This document shows, in pieces, positions 1 to 12,400 of a stretch of 64,000 nucleotides of DNA. The first letter of the stretch is position 1; each line of letters opens with the position of its first letter. The notes beneath the pieces are model-generated. The model was not told the origin of the DNA and ran no database searches. It saw nothing but the letters and a program-made list of their open reading frames with translations. The stretch is taken from the NCBI GenBank assembly GCA_963853835.1, contig OY970835.1, positions 11,476,501-11,540,500 of the forward strand. Direction: 5' to 3'. This stretch comes from Calendula officinalis. Lineage: Eukaryota > Streptophyta > Magnoliopsida > Asterales > Asteraceae. The translations under genes and the position numbers were made by a program.

Positions 1-20
1 TTAAAGAAATTTAACAAAGA

Positions 21-3000
21 TTAAGGATTCAACATACCTAATTGCCCTAGTAAATACATAAACCTTTCCTCAGGAAGAGGTTTAGTAAACACATCAGCCA
101 ATTGTTCATTTGTTGGTACATAATCTACTTCAACCTTACCTTTTTCCACATTATCTCGAATAAAGTGGTGTCTGATATCAATGTGCTTGGTTTTGGAATG
201 ATAGACTGGGTTCTCTGTGATAGCAATAGCACTCTTGTTATCACAATGAATAGGAGTCTTATGAAAGTTGAACCCATAGTCTAAGAGTTGATACTGCATC
301 CATAATAATTGAGCACAACAACTTCCTGCAGCAACATATTCTGCTTCTGCTGTGGAAGTTGCTACCGAATTTTGTTTCTTGGATGACCAGCCAACTAGTC
401 TTCCACCTAGGAATTGACATCCTCCACTTGTGCTCTTTCTGTCCAATCTACAACCTGCAAAATCTGCATCTGTGTACCCTTCAAGGTCAAAGTTTGAGTC
501 TTTGGGATACCAAAGACCCAGGTTAGGAGTACCTGTAAGATATCTAAAGATGCGCTTAACTGCTTTCATGTGTGATTCTTTAGGATCAGCCTGATACCGA
601 GCACACAAACATGTGGCAAACATGATATCAGGCCTACTAGCAGTTAAGTAAAGTAAGGAACCAATCATACCTCGGTATGTGGATTGACATACTGGTTTAC
701 CAGTTTCATCCTTACTTATCTTATCCTGAGTACCCATAGGAGTGTGCATGGAAGATAAATTTTCAAATTTGTATTTCTTTAACATGTCATGCACATACTT
801 ACTTTGATTTATAAAAGTGCCATCAGGCTTTTGTTCAACTTGTAAACCAAGAAAGTAAGTAAGTTCTCCCATCATACTCATCTGATACTGAGTTGACATT
901 ATCTTAGCAAACCAGTCACACATTGACTTGTCAGTGGAACCAAAGATAATATCATCTACATATATCTGAATGAGTAAGATGTCAGAACCTTTCCTTTTTG
1001 AAAATAATGTTTTATCAATTTTACCTCTTGTAAACTTATTTTCAATAAGATACTCAGACAAGGTGTCATACCAGGCTCTTGGAGCTTGTTTGAGCCCATA
1101 TAGAGCTTTATCAAGCTTGAAAACATAATGAGGAAATTTGGGATCAACAAAACCTGGAGGTTGTTTAACATAAATTTCTTCTTGTAGTTTTGCATTTAGA
1201 AAAGCACTTTTGACATCCATCTGATAAACTTTGAAATTCTTAAAGGCTGCATATGCAAGATACAACCTAATAGCTTCAATTCTTGCAACTGGTGCAAAAG
1301 TTTCATCATAGTCAATGCCTTCTTCTTGCCTGTAACCTTGAGCAACTAACCTTGCTTTGTTTCTGATGACAACACCATCCTTGTCCATCTTGTTTCTGAA
1401 CACCCACTTAGTACCAATAATAGTTTTGCCAGAAGGAGGTGGTACTAAGTTCCAAACTTTGTTTCTTTCAAACTCTGTGAGCTCTTCTTGCATAGCCTCT
1501 ACCCAATCTTCATCTAATAAAGCTTCATCAGCTTTCTTTGGTTCAATGGTAGATAGAAAACTTGAGAAGAAACAAAATTTTGCAGTTGCTTGGGTTGGAA
1601 ATTCTAATTTTCTTCTTGTTTGGACACCTTCTTCAATAGGACCAATAATGTTTGAGTGTGGATGGTCTCTGTGTTCCCTTAAATTGTTTCCTAAGGGAGC
1701 ATTTGAAATAGGATCAACAATATCTTGTTGATTTGGTGTGTTGTCTGTCTGATACTGAGTGGAATTCTGATCAGTATTAGACAGTGCAGGTTGCTGTTCA
1801 TCTTCATTTTGCAGAGTTGATGTGGATTCTTGTGAAGTGTTGGATGTTTCACCTTCTTCATAAATAGAGTGGTTCAGATCATTAGTTGGAAACTCAGTAT
1901 GGAGGTCCTCTGATATGGGAACCTCAGTATTAGTCTCATTTGAGTGATACTGAGTTTGAACTTGATCAGTTTCATTAAACTTATTAGGAATAAAGTGTGG
2001 ATGAAACTTAGGCTGTTCAGCAATGGAGTGTTCTGGATTGCATAGAATATCTATGCCACTTATGTCTTCACTTGCTGAGGTAGAATGCTCATTCTGATCT
2101 TCATCGAATGTGACATGAATGGATTCTACAATCATCTTGGTTGAGATGATAAACACTCTGAAAGCTTTAGAGTGTGGAGAGTAGCCCATGAACACACCTT
2201 CATTTGCTTTGGGAGCAAATTTATTGAGATTTTGTTTTGTACTGAGTACAAAACATTTACTCCCAAAGATGTGGAAATATTCCACATTAGGAATCATGCC
2301 ATTGTATAACTCATATGGAGTCTTCAGATGTCTTTGGACTATAGTGGCTCTATTCTGAGTGAAGTTTGCACAGTTTACAGCTTCAGCCCAGAAACTCAGT
2401 GCCAGTCCAGCATGGCATAATAAAGTTCTTGAAGCTTCAATCAGTGTTCTGTTCTTTCTTTCAACAACACCATTTTGTTGTGGTGTGTAGGCTGCAGAGA
2501 AGTTTTGAATGATTCCTTTTTCTTCACAGAAATCTGCTAATACTGAGTTCTTAAACTCAGTACCATGGTCACTTCTAAGTTGCTTGACCTTGTTGCCTTT
2601 TTGAAGTTCCTCTCTTTTTATAAAGGCAATGATTTCGGTTGTTGCATCTGACTTAGTCTTGAGGAAGATGACCCAAGTATATCTTGAAAATTCATCAACT
2701 AAGACTAGAGTATAGATCTTTTTGGCCAAAGATGGTGTGCTGATGGGGCCAAAAAGATCCATATGTATCATAGTAAGAGGTTCATTGATGGAATGATTGA
2801 CTTTAGATTTGAATGAACTCTTCTTCTGCTTGCCCATTTCACATGCTGAGCATAACTTATCTTTTGAATAAGTAATTGTGGGCAATCCTCTCACCAGTTT
2901 CTTCATACTGAGCTCGTTGATATTTCTAAAATTGATGTGAGAGAGTTTCTTGTGCCATAGCCAATGTAATTCTGGCTTGACTTTAGAAAGCAGGCATACT

Positions 3001-3377
3001 CGAATAGTTGGGTCTATTTCAGATAGGTTGACCACATATACGTCTTTTTCTCTTCTAGCAATGAGTACAGGCTGCCCTTTATCATTGTAGATGATTCCCG
3101 CAACCTTTCTGAATCGAGCTTCATTGTCATCATCACACATCTGGCTGATACTGAGCAGATTGTGTTTTAGACCCTCTACATAGGCAACTCTTTTAAAAGT
3201 TATGTTGCCTGCCTTGATCACACCATAACCTCTTGTCTTTCCCACCGAGTCATCTCCAAACTTGACAGAAGGACCCTTCTCTGGAGTATAATTGAGAAGG
3301 TATTCCATACTGCCTGTCATGTGTCTTGAGCAGCCACTATCTAAGTACCAATTTCTGTCACCCTGCACAAGACACAA
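21..3377 (-). CDS. pol: B1 pol: protease, integrase, reverse transcriptase, RNase H
   Basis: An open frame of 1118 codons. The protease signature LDSGCS lies at about residues 12-17. The integrase zinc-binding H/C motif is at H142, H147, C176 and C179, with catalytic D207, D270 and E306 (35 residues between the last two). A long acidic, Ser/Thr-rich linker follows at about 430-600. RT then carries YVDD at about 806-809, and RNase H follows with a YTDADFAG motif near 967 and the STAEAEY block. The frame has no ATG near its beginning: the listed first codon is TTG and the frame is simply open from just after the gag stop. It lies in a different frame from gag, so translation should need frameshifting or the splice described at 3363-4708. 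No stop or frameshift is visible, so the enzyme part may still be functional if expressed. Confidence 0.93.
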   Translation of the reverse strand: MCLVQGDRNWYLDSGCSRHMTGSMEYLLNYTPEKGPSVKFGDDSVGKTRGYGVIKAGNITFKRVAYVEGLKHNLLSISQMCDDDNEARFRKVAGIIYNDKGQPVLIARREKDVYVVNLSEIDPTIRVCLLSKVKPELHWLWHKKLSHINFRNINELSMKKLVRGLPTITYSKDKLCSACEMGKQKKSSFKSKVNHSINEPLTMIHMDLFGPISTPSLAKKIYTLVLVDEFSRYTWVIFLKTKSDATTEIIAFIKREELQKGNKVKQLRSDHGTEFKNSVLADFCEEKGIIQNFSAAYTPQQNGVVERKNRTLIEASRTLLCHAGLALSFWAEAVNCANFTQNRATIVQRHLKTPYELYNGMIPNVEYFHIFGSKCFVLSTKQNLNKFAPKANEGVFMGYSPHSKAFRVFIISTKMIVESIHVTFDEDQNEHSTSASEDISGIDILCNPEHSIAEQPKFHPHFIPNKFNETDQVQTQYHSNETNTEVPISEDLHTEFPTNDLNHSIYEEGETSNTSQESTSTLQNEDEQQPALSNTDQNSTQYQTDNTPNQQDIVDPISNAPLGNNLREHRDHPHSNIIGPIEEGVQTRRKLEFPTQATAKFCFFSSFLSTIEPKKADEALLDEDWVEAMQEELTEFERNKVWNLVPPPSGKTIIGTKWVFRNKMDKDGVVIRNKARLVAQGYRQEEGIDYDETFAPVARIEAIRLYLAYAAFKNFKVYQMDVKSAFLNAKLQEEIYVKQPPGFVDPKFPHYVFKLDKALYGLKQAPRAWYDTLSEYLIENKFTRGKIDKTLFSKRKGSDILLIQIYVDDIIFGSTDKSMCDWFAKIMSTQYQMSMMGELTYFLGLQVEQKPDGTFINQSKYVHDMLKKYKFENLSSMHTPMGTQDKISKDETGKPVCQSTYRGMIGSLLYLTASRPDIMFATCLCARYQADPKESHMKAVKRIFRYLTGTPNLGLWYPKDSNFDLEGYTDADFAGCRLDRKSTSGGCQFLGGRLVGWSSKKQNSVATSTAEAEYVAAGSCCAQLLWMQYQLLDYGFNFHKTPIHCDNKSAIAITENPVYHSKTKHIDIRHHFIRDNVEKGKVEVDYVPTNEQLADVFTKPLPEERFMYLLGQLGMLNP

Positions 3378-4708
3378 AATAAGAGTTAGTTCTTTTTAGG
3401 AACCCATTTTTGAATGGGACCTTTGGTGGGATAAACACAATTTGACTTGATCTCTTTATGTGGAGAGGTCGGTATCACTTCAGGGGTAACTTTAGAAGTT
3501 TTCTTTGGTGATACTGACTTATTTTCTCTCCTTTTCTTTGGTACTGAGTACCTAGGACTTGAGAGATCAGTCCAGCATTCATCTCCGTTATGACCAGTAT
3601 GATGACATCTATAACATTTTCTAGGTCTATTTCTAAACATATTTTCATATGGTATTTTAGAAAAATGTTTCACTTTTGGTAGGTCAGTATGAACGAGTTT
3701 TGCAAATTGTTTACTTAAAGATTTGACCTGATCACCAAGTGTTTTTAAAATGTTAATTTTGTTATTTCTAATAGATGTATTAACATTGTTTTTAACTGGT
3801 TTAGGAGATGGAGGATCTGGTTGCTTATTTTTATTTGGCAGAGAAGTCTTTCTAATATTATTAGTGGTAGACTTCTTGTCTTTGCCAACCAAAGACCTAG
3901 TTGAAGTTGTCTTTTGTTTATCATGTTTTGAAGGAACAACTTTAACAGGTTCTTTAGATGTCTCAGTATATAATGTTTCTGTTCCTGCAACTTCTGTATT
4001 TGATGAAACATGTGAGATAGAAGTTGTCTTATTATCATTATATAATTCAAAAGTTGTTGTATTAAATAATAATTCAAAAGGTGGAACATCAGAAGTGTCA
4101 TACTGAACTATTGGTAGCTCGGTAACAGAAATTTCTGTTATTTGAAATTCAATACTGAGTTCTTGTAGCTCAGTATAGCACTTTGAGCAGATGGAAGGAC
4201 CAATAGGTTTTTCTAAAATTTCATTTTCTTCATCATCTGACTCAGTTTGACATCCAACTTCACATAAAGTTTTAGCTTTTACAAAATTAATAGGGTTCAT
4301 AGTAGAAAACTCTTCAAATAAATCAGCAAAATTGTTCCTGTTTTTAAATTGAGGATCAACACCAAGTGCAGCCCTCACATTTTCTGGAAATTGTTCATTT
4401 AAACATTTATTTAATTTTATTGAAGCATTTCCCCAAGATTTACACTGTTTTTCAAATTTCTCTTTTTCAAGTTTGTGTAAATGAGCTTTATCAGCTAATC
4501 TTTGGTTAATGTCTTTTAAATCTGAAAAGTTTAGTTCTAAATCTTTATATTTTGCTAATTTATCCAAGTTTTCATTATTTACCCTTTCAAGTTCTTTAAT
4601 TGTTAATTTTAAAGCTTTTTCTTTTTGTACAGAAGTTTTAAGATCAACAAGCATATACTCAAAAATCTTGGTTTTTTCATTCACTGAATAAGTTTGAAAG
4701 GAACTTAC
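3363..4708 (-). other. Candidate 1346-bp gag-pol intron in B1
   Basis: On the minus strand a donor AAG|GTAAGT sits with its first intron base at 4708. An acceptor TGTGCAG|GG ends the intron at 3363, preceded about 23 nt upstream by the branch-like CTAAC and a T-rich tract. The gag stop codon TAA is part of that CTAAC. The donor falls between two gag codons and the acceptor between two pol codons, so removal joins gag to pol in frame although 1346 is not a multiple of three. The intron would carry the lysine-rich gag C-terminus and the second CCHC knuckle. The same sites are kept in B2. Splicing itself is inferred. The sense strand of the interval is A-rich rather than the U-rich composition plant introns favour. 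Confidence 0.5.
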
Positions 4709-5946
4709 CTTGTACAACTGAGTGGAATCCCAATCAGTATGAACACTCATCCTCTCAGCCTCTTTGATATCCTTTTCAAAGGAACTCTTCAAGTCATCTT
4801 CAGTGAAAGCCATAAAGGCTTTATTCTCAATCTCTTCTTCATCATCACTTAACTCTTCATCCATCCAGGCTTCTGAGTAAAGTGATTGATGAGGTGCTCC
4901 ATTTCCTTCTGCCCTCTTTCCCTTGCTCCAATTCTTCAGCTTGACATATTTGTCTCTATATCTTTTTGCTCGGTATGCAATCTTGTCATTTTGGTCAGTC
5001 TCAGAAGACTTGGTATGTCAATTTGCAGCAATATGTCCAGGCTTTCCACACCTATAGCACAGACCTGATCTTGGGTCAGTATTAGAAGAGCTAACACCAA
5101 GCCTCTTCTTCTTCAACTGATCCAGCTTCATAGACATGAGAGCCATTTGAGTTGCAAGCGCTTCTGCCTCAGCATCAGCAAGATCAACTTCTGGTTCATC
5201 TGGCTCAGTCACAGATAAGCCTGTTGCACAACTAGAGCCATACCAGTGGAAGACTTGTCAGTTTTCTTCCAGTTGATCAGTCTTGCAGCATTATTCTCCT
5301 CATGATTCAGCATTAGACCATACAAAGTTTGAAGAGTGTATGACTCAATGTTGTTAGCAGCATTGACAGAGTTTGTTGTTGAGGAAGACTATCCAGGAAC
5401 TTTTGAACAAGCTCTCCTTCCTCTTTCACAATGCCTACACTGATTAAATCATGGATAACAGTATTGAACCTGTTATAGAGAGTGGTGATGTCTTCATTTG
5501 GAGTTGAAAAGAAATTTTCATATTTCCTTCTCATGTTGCTTTTTCTTTTGCAACTTCACCTTTGCTGTACCTTCATAGGTGACTGATAGGCTATCCCACA
5601 TAGCCTTTACTGTTGGCAATTTCATAGTTGCATTAAGTATCTCTTTGGTAACAGCATTACCAATCACCCCTTTAGCTCTGGAGTCTAAAGCATACAACTG
5701 ACGGTCAGTATCAGTCCAGTTGTGCTTTAGTTTAGGTACAGATCTTATGCCCTCAGGAGCATCATCAGTAGCAGCAACAGGTTCCACAGTTTGTGGAATG
5801 ATGGGACAATCATTTAGCACAGTGTGCATCTCATGGTGAATAGATTCAAGATACCACTGAGCTTTGAGCTTCCATTGATGGAAGTCTTTTCCATCAAAGA
5901 TGGGTAATCCCTTTCCAGACATAATTGGTGCAATAATTGTAGACAT
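3386..5946 (-). pseudogene. gag: B1 gag, broken by several lesions
   Basis: This is the counterpart of the intact 857-codon gag of B2. The ATG is at 5946. Compared with B2 it carries an extra T near 5535, a 13-bp deletion near 5370, a one-base deletion near 5215, and a TGT-to-TGA nonsense change in the last cysteine of the first CCHC knuckle near 5018. The distal part (3386-4864) is open for 492 codons and includes a coiled-coil-like Lys/Glu-rich stretch and a second knuckle of the form CYRCHHTGH near 3570-3615. The N-terminal part resembles the copia Gag (UBN2-like) domain. Gag normally forms the particle and binds RNA; this copy cannot make full-length Gag. Confidence 0.88.
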
Positions 5947-6030
5947 TTTGGATTTTTGAGTGTTGGAGGGATAGATGTAGGAAATGGCTGCCAGGGTTAT
6001 AGATCGACTAAATAAGAGATTATTTAGCCT

Positions 6031-6042
6031 GCTCTGATACCA
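6031..6042 (-). other. B1 primer-binding site (initiator tRNA-Met)
   Basis: On the minus strand this reads TGGTATCAGAGC, the usual plant copia primer site complementary to the 3' end of initiator tRNA-Met. Two bases separate it from the LTR edge at 6045. Its position shows that the right-hand LTR is the 5' LTR. Confidence 0.92.
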
Positions 6043-6044
6043 GT

Positions 6045-6551
6045 TGTTAGGTCACAACACACCTGGTTTGTTAGTTAATTGATTAGAATGATTATACAAA
6101 AGACAATTAAAGTGTAAAACACAGTATTAGATTCGGTGTACAAATCCACTAAGTGTGGTATGCTGCGGAAAAGCAATACCACTGATCAATTACAAGATAT
6201 GAAAGTGTAGAGTGAATTGGTGAGTACTCCTTTGCAAGATGATCTCTATTTATAATGTTATAGAGATCTTACATAATGAGCAAAGGAGTAACCGAAGGAC
6301 TAAGCAAGGAAAATGACTAAGATCAAGGGATTTGATCTTAGTCCGTTACTATACTGAGTATCACTCAGTCCTTCTACTCAGTCCTCGTACTCAGTATCAC
6401 TATCTGATACTGAGTACTGATACTGAGTTCCAATACTGATCACTCAGTACCAGACCTAAACTTAGCTATATTATTCTACATATAAACCAAAGCTAGTCTA
6501 GGTTGTTTTGTTATCTTAAGATCTAAAGGGGCAAGGCTTTTTGCCTTAACA
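6045..6551 (-). repeat. B1 5' LTR (507 bp)
   Basis: Begins TGTTAG and ends TTAACA on the plus strand, so canonical TG...CA ends. It is the same length as, and near-identical to, the two LTRs of B2 (34173-34679, 45154-45660). It holds a cluster of ACTGAGT/ACTCAGT motifs at about 6349-6452, a stem-loop with 12-bp arms at 6315-6343, and a TATA box at 6246-6254. Satellite begins at the next base, 6552. Confidence 0.95.
6246..6254 (-). promoter_or_regulatory. B1 LTR TATA box inside an inverted repeat
   Basis: The minus strand reads TATAAATAG. It overlaps an inverted repeat with 9-bp arms (GATCTCTAT / ATAGAGATC) at 6241-6268. The same arrangement is present in both B2 LTRs, at about 34369 and 45350. 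It is about 300 bp into the LTR from its 5' end, which suits a U3/R boundary shortly downstream. Confidence 0.65.
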
Positions 6552-6784
6552 CTTATAGGTTATTGGTCATAGCTAGTGGTTATAATGGTTCACAGTCCAT
6601 TCATATGGGCACCAGTTACGGTTTAAAATGGATACTTATAGGTTATTGGTCATAGCTAGTGGCTATAAAGGTTCACGAGGCATTCAGATGACTTATGGGC
6701 ACCAGTTACGGTTTAAAATGGATACTTATAGGTTATTGGTTATAGCTAGTGGTTATAATGGTTCACGACGCATTCGCATGACTT

Positions 6785-9422
6785 ATGGACACCAGTTACG
6801 GTTTAAAATGGATACTTATAGGTTATTTGTCATAGCTAGTGGTTATAATGGTTCACGGTCCATTCGTATGGGCACCAGTTACGGTTTAAAATGGATACTT
6901 ATAGGTTATTGGTCATAGCTAGTGGTTATAATGGTTCACGAGGCATTCGTATGACTTATGGGAACTAGTTACGGTTTAAAATGGATACTTATAGGTTATT
7001 GGTCATAGCTAGCGGTTATAATGGTTCACGGGCTATTCGTACGGGTTATGGACACCAATTATGGTTTGAAATGGATTCTTATAGCTTATTTTTCAAAGCC
7101 AGTGGTTATAATAGTTCACAAGTCATTCGTATGGGTTCTGGACACCAACTACAAATTAAAATGCATACTAATAGGTTATTCATCATAGCTAGTGGTTATA
7201 ATGGTTCTCGAGGCATTCGTATGACTAATGGACACCAATTATGGTTTAAAATGAATACTTATAGGTTATTGGTCATAGCTAGTGGTTATAATGGTTCACG
7301 GTCCATTCGTATAGGCACCTGTTATGGTTTAAAATGGATACTTACAGGTTATTGGTCATAGCTAGTGGTTATAATGGTTCACAAGGTATTCGCATGACTT
7401 ATGGGCACCAGTTACGGTTCAAAATGGATACTTATAGGTTATTGGTCATAACTAGTGGTTATAATGGTTTAGAGGCCATTCGTACGGGTTATGGACACCA
7501 ATTACGGTTTAAAATGGATACTTATAGCTTATTGGTCATAGCCAGTGGTTATAATAGTTCACGGGTCATTCGTATGGGTTATGGACACCAATTACAAATT
7601 AAAAGGCATACTAATAGGTTATTCGTCATAGCTAGTGGTTATAATGGTTCACGAGGCATTCGTATGACTTATGGACACCAATTATGGTTTAAAATGAATA
7701 CTTATAGGTTATTGGTCATAGCTTGTGGTTATAATGGTTCACGGTCCATTCGTATGGGCTCCATTTACGGTTTAAAATGGATACTTATAGGTTATTGGTC
7801 ATAGCTAGTGGTTATAATGTTTCACGAGGCACTCGTATGACTTATGGACACCAATTATGGTTTAAAATGAATATTTATAGGTTATTGGTCATAGCTAGTG
7901 GTTATAATGGTTCACGGTCCATTCGTATGGGCACCAGTTATGGTTTAAAATGGATACTTATAGGTAATTGGTCATAGCTAGTGGTTATAATGGTTCACGA
8001 GGCATTCGTATGACTTATGGACACCAGTTATGGTTTAAAATGGACTATAGGTTATTGGTCATAGCTAGTGGTTCTAATGGTTCACGGGCCATTCGTACGG
8101 GTTATGGACACCAGTTACGGTTTAAAATGGATACTTATAGGTTATTTGTCATAGCTAGTGGTTATAATGGTTCACGGTCCATTCGTATGGGCACCAGTTA
8201 CGGTTTAAAATGGATACTTATAGGTTATTGGTCATAGCTAGTGGTTATAATGGTTCACGAGGCATTCGTATGACTTATGGGAACTAGTTACGGTTTAAAA
8301 TGGATACTTATAGGTTATTGGTCATAGCTAGCGGTTATAATGGTTCACGGGCTATTCGTACGGGTTATGGACACCAATTATGGTTTGAAATGGATTCTTA
8401 TAGCTTATTTTTCAAAGCCAGTGGTTATAATAGTTCACAAGTCATTCGTATGGGTTCTGGACACCAACTACAAATTAAAATGCATACTAATAGGTTATTC
8501 ATCATAGCTAGTGGTTATAATGGTTCTCGAGGCATTCGTATGACTAATGGACACCAATTATGGTTTAAAATGAATACTTATAGGTTATTGGTCATAGCTA
8601 GTGGTTATAATGGTTCACGGTCCATTCGTATAGGCACCTGTTATGGTTTAAAATGGATACTTACAGGTTATTGGTCATAGCTAGTGGTTATAATGGTTCA
8701 CAAGGTATTCGCATGACTTATGGGCACCAGTTACGGTTCAAAATGGATACTTATAGGTTATTGGTCATAACTAGTGGTTATAATGGTTTACAGGCCATTC
8801 GTACGGGTTATGGACCCCAATTACGGTTTAAAATGGATACTTATAGCTTATTGGTCATAGCCAGTGGTTATAATAGTTCACGGGTCATTCGTATGGGTTA
8901 TGGACACCAATTACAAATTAAAAGGCATACTAATAGGTTATTCGTCATAGCTAGTGGTTATAATGGTTCACGAGGCATTCGTATGACTTATGGACACCAA
9001 TTATGGTTTAAAATGAATACTTATAGGTTATTGTTCATAGCTTGTGGTTATAATGGTTCACGGTCCATTCGTATGGGCTCCATTTACGGTTTAAAATGGA
9101 TACTTATAGGTTATTGGTCATAGCTAGTGGTTATAATGTTTCACGAGGCACTCGTATGACTTATGGACACCAATTATGGTTTAAAATGAATATTTATAGG
9201 TTATTGGTCATAGCTAGTGGTTATAATGGTTCACGGTCCATTCGTATGGGCACCAGTTATGGTTTAAAATGGATACTTATAGGTTATTGGTCATAGCTAG
9301 TGGTTATAATGGTTCACGAGGCATTCGTATGACTTATGGACACCAGTTATGGTTTAAAATGGACTATAGGTTATTGGTCATAGCTAGTGGTTCTAATGGT
9401 TCACGGGCCATTCGTACGGGTT
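6785..9422 (+). repeat. 1319-bp higher-order repeat, two tandem copies
   Basis: The copies are about 6785-8103 and 8104-9422, matching unit for unit, including rare variants: GGGAACTAG at 6960 and 8279, GGCACCTGTTATGG at 7313 and 8632, and the 87-bp unit with TGGACTATAGG at 8041 and 9360. The length fits ten 90-bp, four 83-bp and one 87-bp unit. I saw only a few base differences between copies, so the duplication is young. Confidence 0.88.
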
Positions 9423-12400
9423 ATGGACACCAATTACGGTTTAAAATGGATACTTATAGCTTATTGGTCATAGTCAGTGGCTATAATAGTTCAGGGGCAT
9501 TCGTATGGGTTATGGACACCTATTACAAATTAAAATGCATACTAATAGGTTATTCGTCATAGCTAGTGGTTATAATGGTTCAAGAGGCATTCGTATCATT
9601 TATGGACACCAATTATGGTTTAGAATGAATACTTATAGGTTATTGGTCATAGCTAGTGGTTATAATGGTTCACGGTCCATTCGTATGGGCACCAGTTACG
9701 GTTTAAAATGGATACTTATAGGTTATTGTTCATAGCTAGTGATTATAATGGTTCATGAGGCATTCGTATGACTTATGGACATCAATTATGGTTTAAAATG
9801 AATACTTATAGGTTATTGGTCATAGCTAGTGGTTATAATGGTTCACGGTCCATTCGTATGGGCACCAGTTATGGTTTAAAATGGATACTTATAGGTTATT
9901 GGTCGTAGCTAGTGGTTATAATGGTTCACAAGGCATTCGCATGACTTATGGACACCTCTTACGGTTTAAAATGGATACTTATAGGTTATTGGTCATAGCC
10001 GGTGGTTATAATAGTTCACGGGTCATTCGTATGGGTTATGGACACCAATTACAAATTAATATGCATACTAATAGGTTATTAATCTTAGCTAGCGGTTATA
10101 ATGGTTCACGAGCCATTCAGATGACTTATGGGCACCAGTTACGGTTTAAAATGGATACTAATAGGTTATTGGTCATAGCTAGTGGTTATAATGGTTCACG
10201 GTCCATTCGTATGGGCACCAGTTACGGTTTAAAATGAATACTTATAGGTTATTGTTCATAGCTAGTGGTTATAATGGTTCACGAGGCATTCACATGACTT
10301 ATGGACACCAGTTACGGTTTAAAATGGATACTTATAGGTTATTGGTCATAGCTAGTGGTTATAATGGTTCACGGTCCATTCGTATGGGCACCAGTTACGG
10401 TTTAAAATGGATACTTATAGGTTATTGGTCATAGCTAGTGGTTATAATGGTTCACGAGGCATTCGTATGACTTATGGACAGCAATTATGGTTTAAAATGA
10501 ATACTTATAGGTTATTGGTCATAACTAGTGGTTATAATGGTTCATGGTCCATTCGTATGTGCACCAGTTACGGTTTAAAATGGATACTTGTAGGTTATTG
10601 GTCATAGCTAGTGGTTATAATGGTTCACGAGGCATTCTCATAACTTATGGACACTAGTTACGGTTTAAAATGGATTCTTATAGGTTATTGGTGATAGCTA
10701 GTGGTTATAATGGTTCACGGGCCATTCGTACGGGTTATGGACACCGATTACGGTTTAAAACGGATACTTATAGCTTATTGGTCATAGCCAGTGGTTATAA
10801 TAGTTCACGGGTCATTCGTATGCGTTCTGGACACCAATTATGGTTTAAAATGAATACTTATAGGTTATTGGTCATAGCTAGTGGTTATAATGGTTCCCAG
10901 TCCATTCATATGGGCACCAGTTACGGTTTAAAATGGATACCTTATAGGTTATTGGTCATAGCTAGTGGCTATAAAGGTTCACGAGGCCTTCAGATGACTT
11001 ATGGGCACCAGTTACGGTTTAAAATGGATGCTTATAGGTTATTGGTCATAGCTAGGGGTTATAATGGTTCATGAGGCATTCGCATGACTTATGGACACCA
11101 GTTACGGTTTAAAATGGATACTAATAGGTTATTGGTCATAGCTAGTGGTTATAATGGTTCACGGTCCATTCGTATGGGCACCAGTTACGGTTTAAAATGG
11201 ATACTTATAGGTTATTGGTCATAGCTAGTGGCTATAAAGGTTCACGAGGCATTCAGATGACTTATGGGCACCAGTTACGGTTTAAAATGGCTACTTATAG
11301 GTATTTGGTTATAGCTAGTGGTTATAATGGTTCACGACGCATTCGCATGACTTATAGACACCAGTTACGGTTTAAAATGAATACTTATAGGTTATTTGTC
11401 ATAGCTAGTGGTTATAATGGTTCACGGTCCATTCGTATGGGCACCAGTTACGGTTTAAAATGGATACTTATAGGTTATTGGTCATAGCTAGTGGTTATAA
11501 TGGTTCACGAGGTATTCGCATGACTTATGGACACCAGTTATGATTCAAAATGGATACTTATAGGTTATTGGTCATAACTAGTGGTTATAATAGTTCACGG
11601 GTCATTCGTATGGGTTATGGACACCAATTACAAATTAAAAGGCATACTAATAGGTTATTCGTCATAGCTAGTGGTTATAATGGTTCACGAGGCATTCGTA
11701 TGACTTATGGACACCAATTATGGTTTAAAATGAATATTTATAGGTTATTGGTCATAGCTAGTGGTTATAATGGTTCACGGTCCATTGGTATGGGCACCAG
11801 TTATGGTTTAAAATGGATACTTATAGGTTATTGGTCATAGCTAGTGGTTATAATGTTTCACGAGGCACTCAAATGACTTATGGACACCAATTATGGTTTA
11901 AAATGAATATTTATAGGTTATTGGTCATAGCTAGTGGTTATAATGGTTCACGGGCCATTCGTACGGGTTATGGACACCAATTACGGTTTAAAATGGATAC
12001 TTATAGCTTATTGGTCATAGCCAGTGGTTATAATAGTTCACGGGTCATTCGTATGGGTTATGGACACCAATTACAAATTAAAATGCATACTAATAGGTTA
12101 TTAATCATAGCTAGTGGTTATAATGGTTCACGAGCCATTCAGATGACTTATGGGCACCAGTTACGGTTTAAAATGGATGCTTATAGGTTATTGGTTATAG
12201 CTAGTGGTTATAATGGTTCATGAGGCATTCGCATGACTTATGGACACCGGTTACGGTTTAAAATGGATACTAATAGGTTATTGGTCATAGCTAGTGGTTA
12301 TAATGGTTCACGGTCCATTCGTATGGGCACCAGTTACGGTTTAAAATGGATACTTATAGGTTATTGTTCATAGCTAGTGGTTATAATGGTTCACGAGGCA

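Larger units (their letters stand above)
1..6551 (-). mobile_element. B1: partial SIRE-lineage Ty1/copia retrotransposon
   Basis: Read on the minus strand, this is 5' LTR (6045-6551), primer-binding site, gag and pol. The left window edge cuts it just after the pol stop, so any third ORF and the 3' LTR lie outside. It is near-identical to B2 (34173-45660). The RT motif YVDD followed by IIFGST, the long gag with two CCHC knuckles, and the third ORF of the sister copy fit the SIRE/Maximus lineage of Ty1/copia; that lineage call rests on recalled motifs. The right end abuts satellite directly. Its target-site duplication cannot be tested because the other end is missing. Confidence 0.93.
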
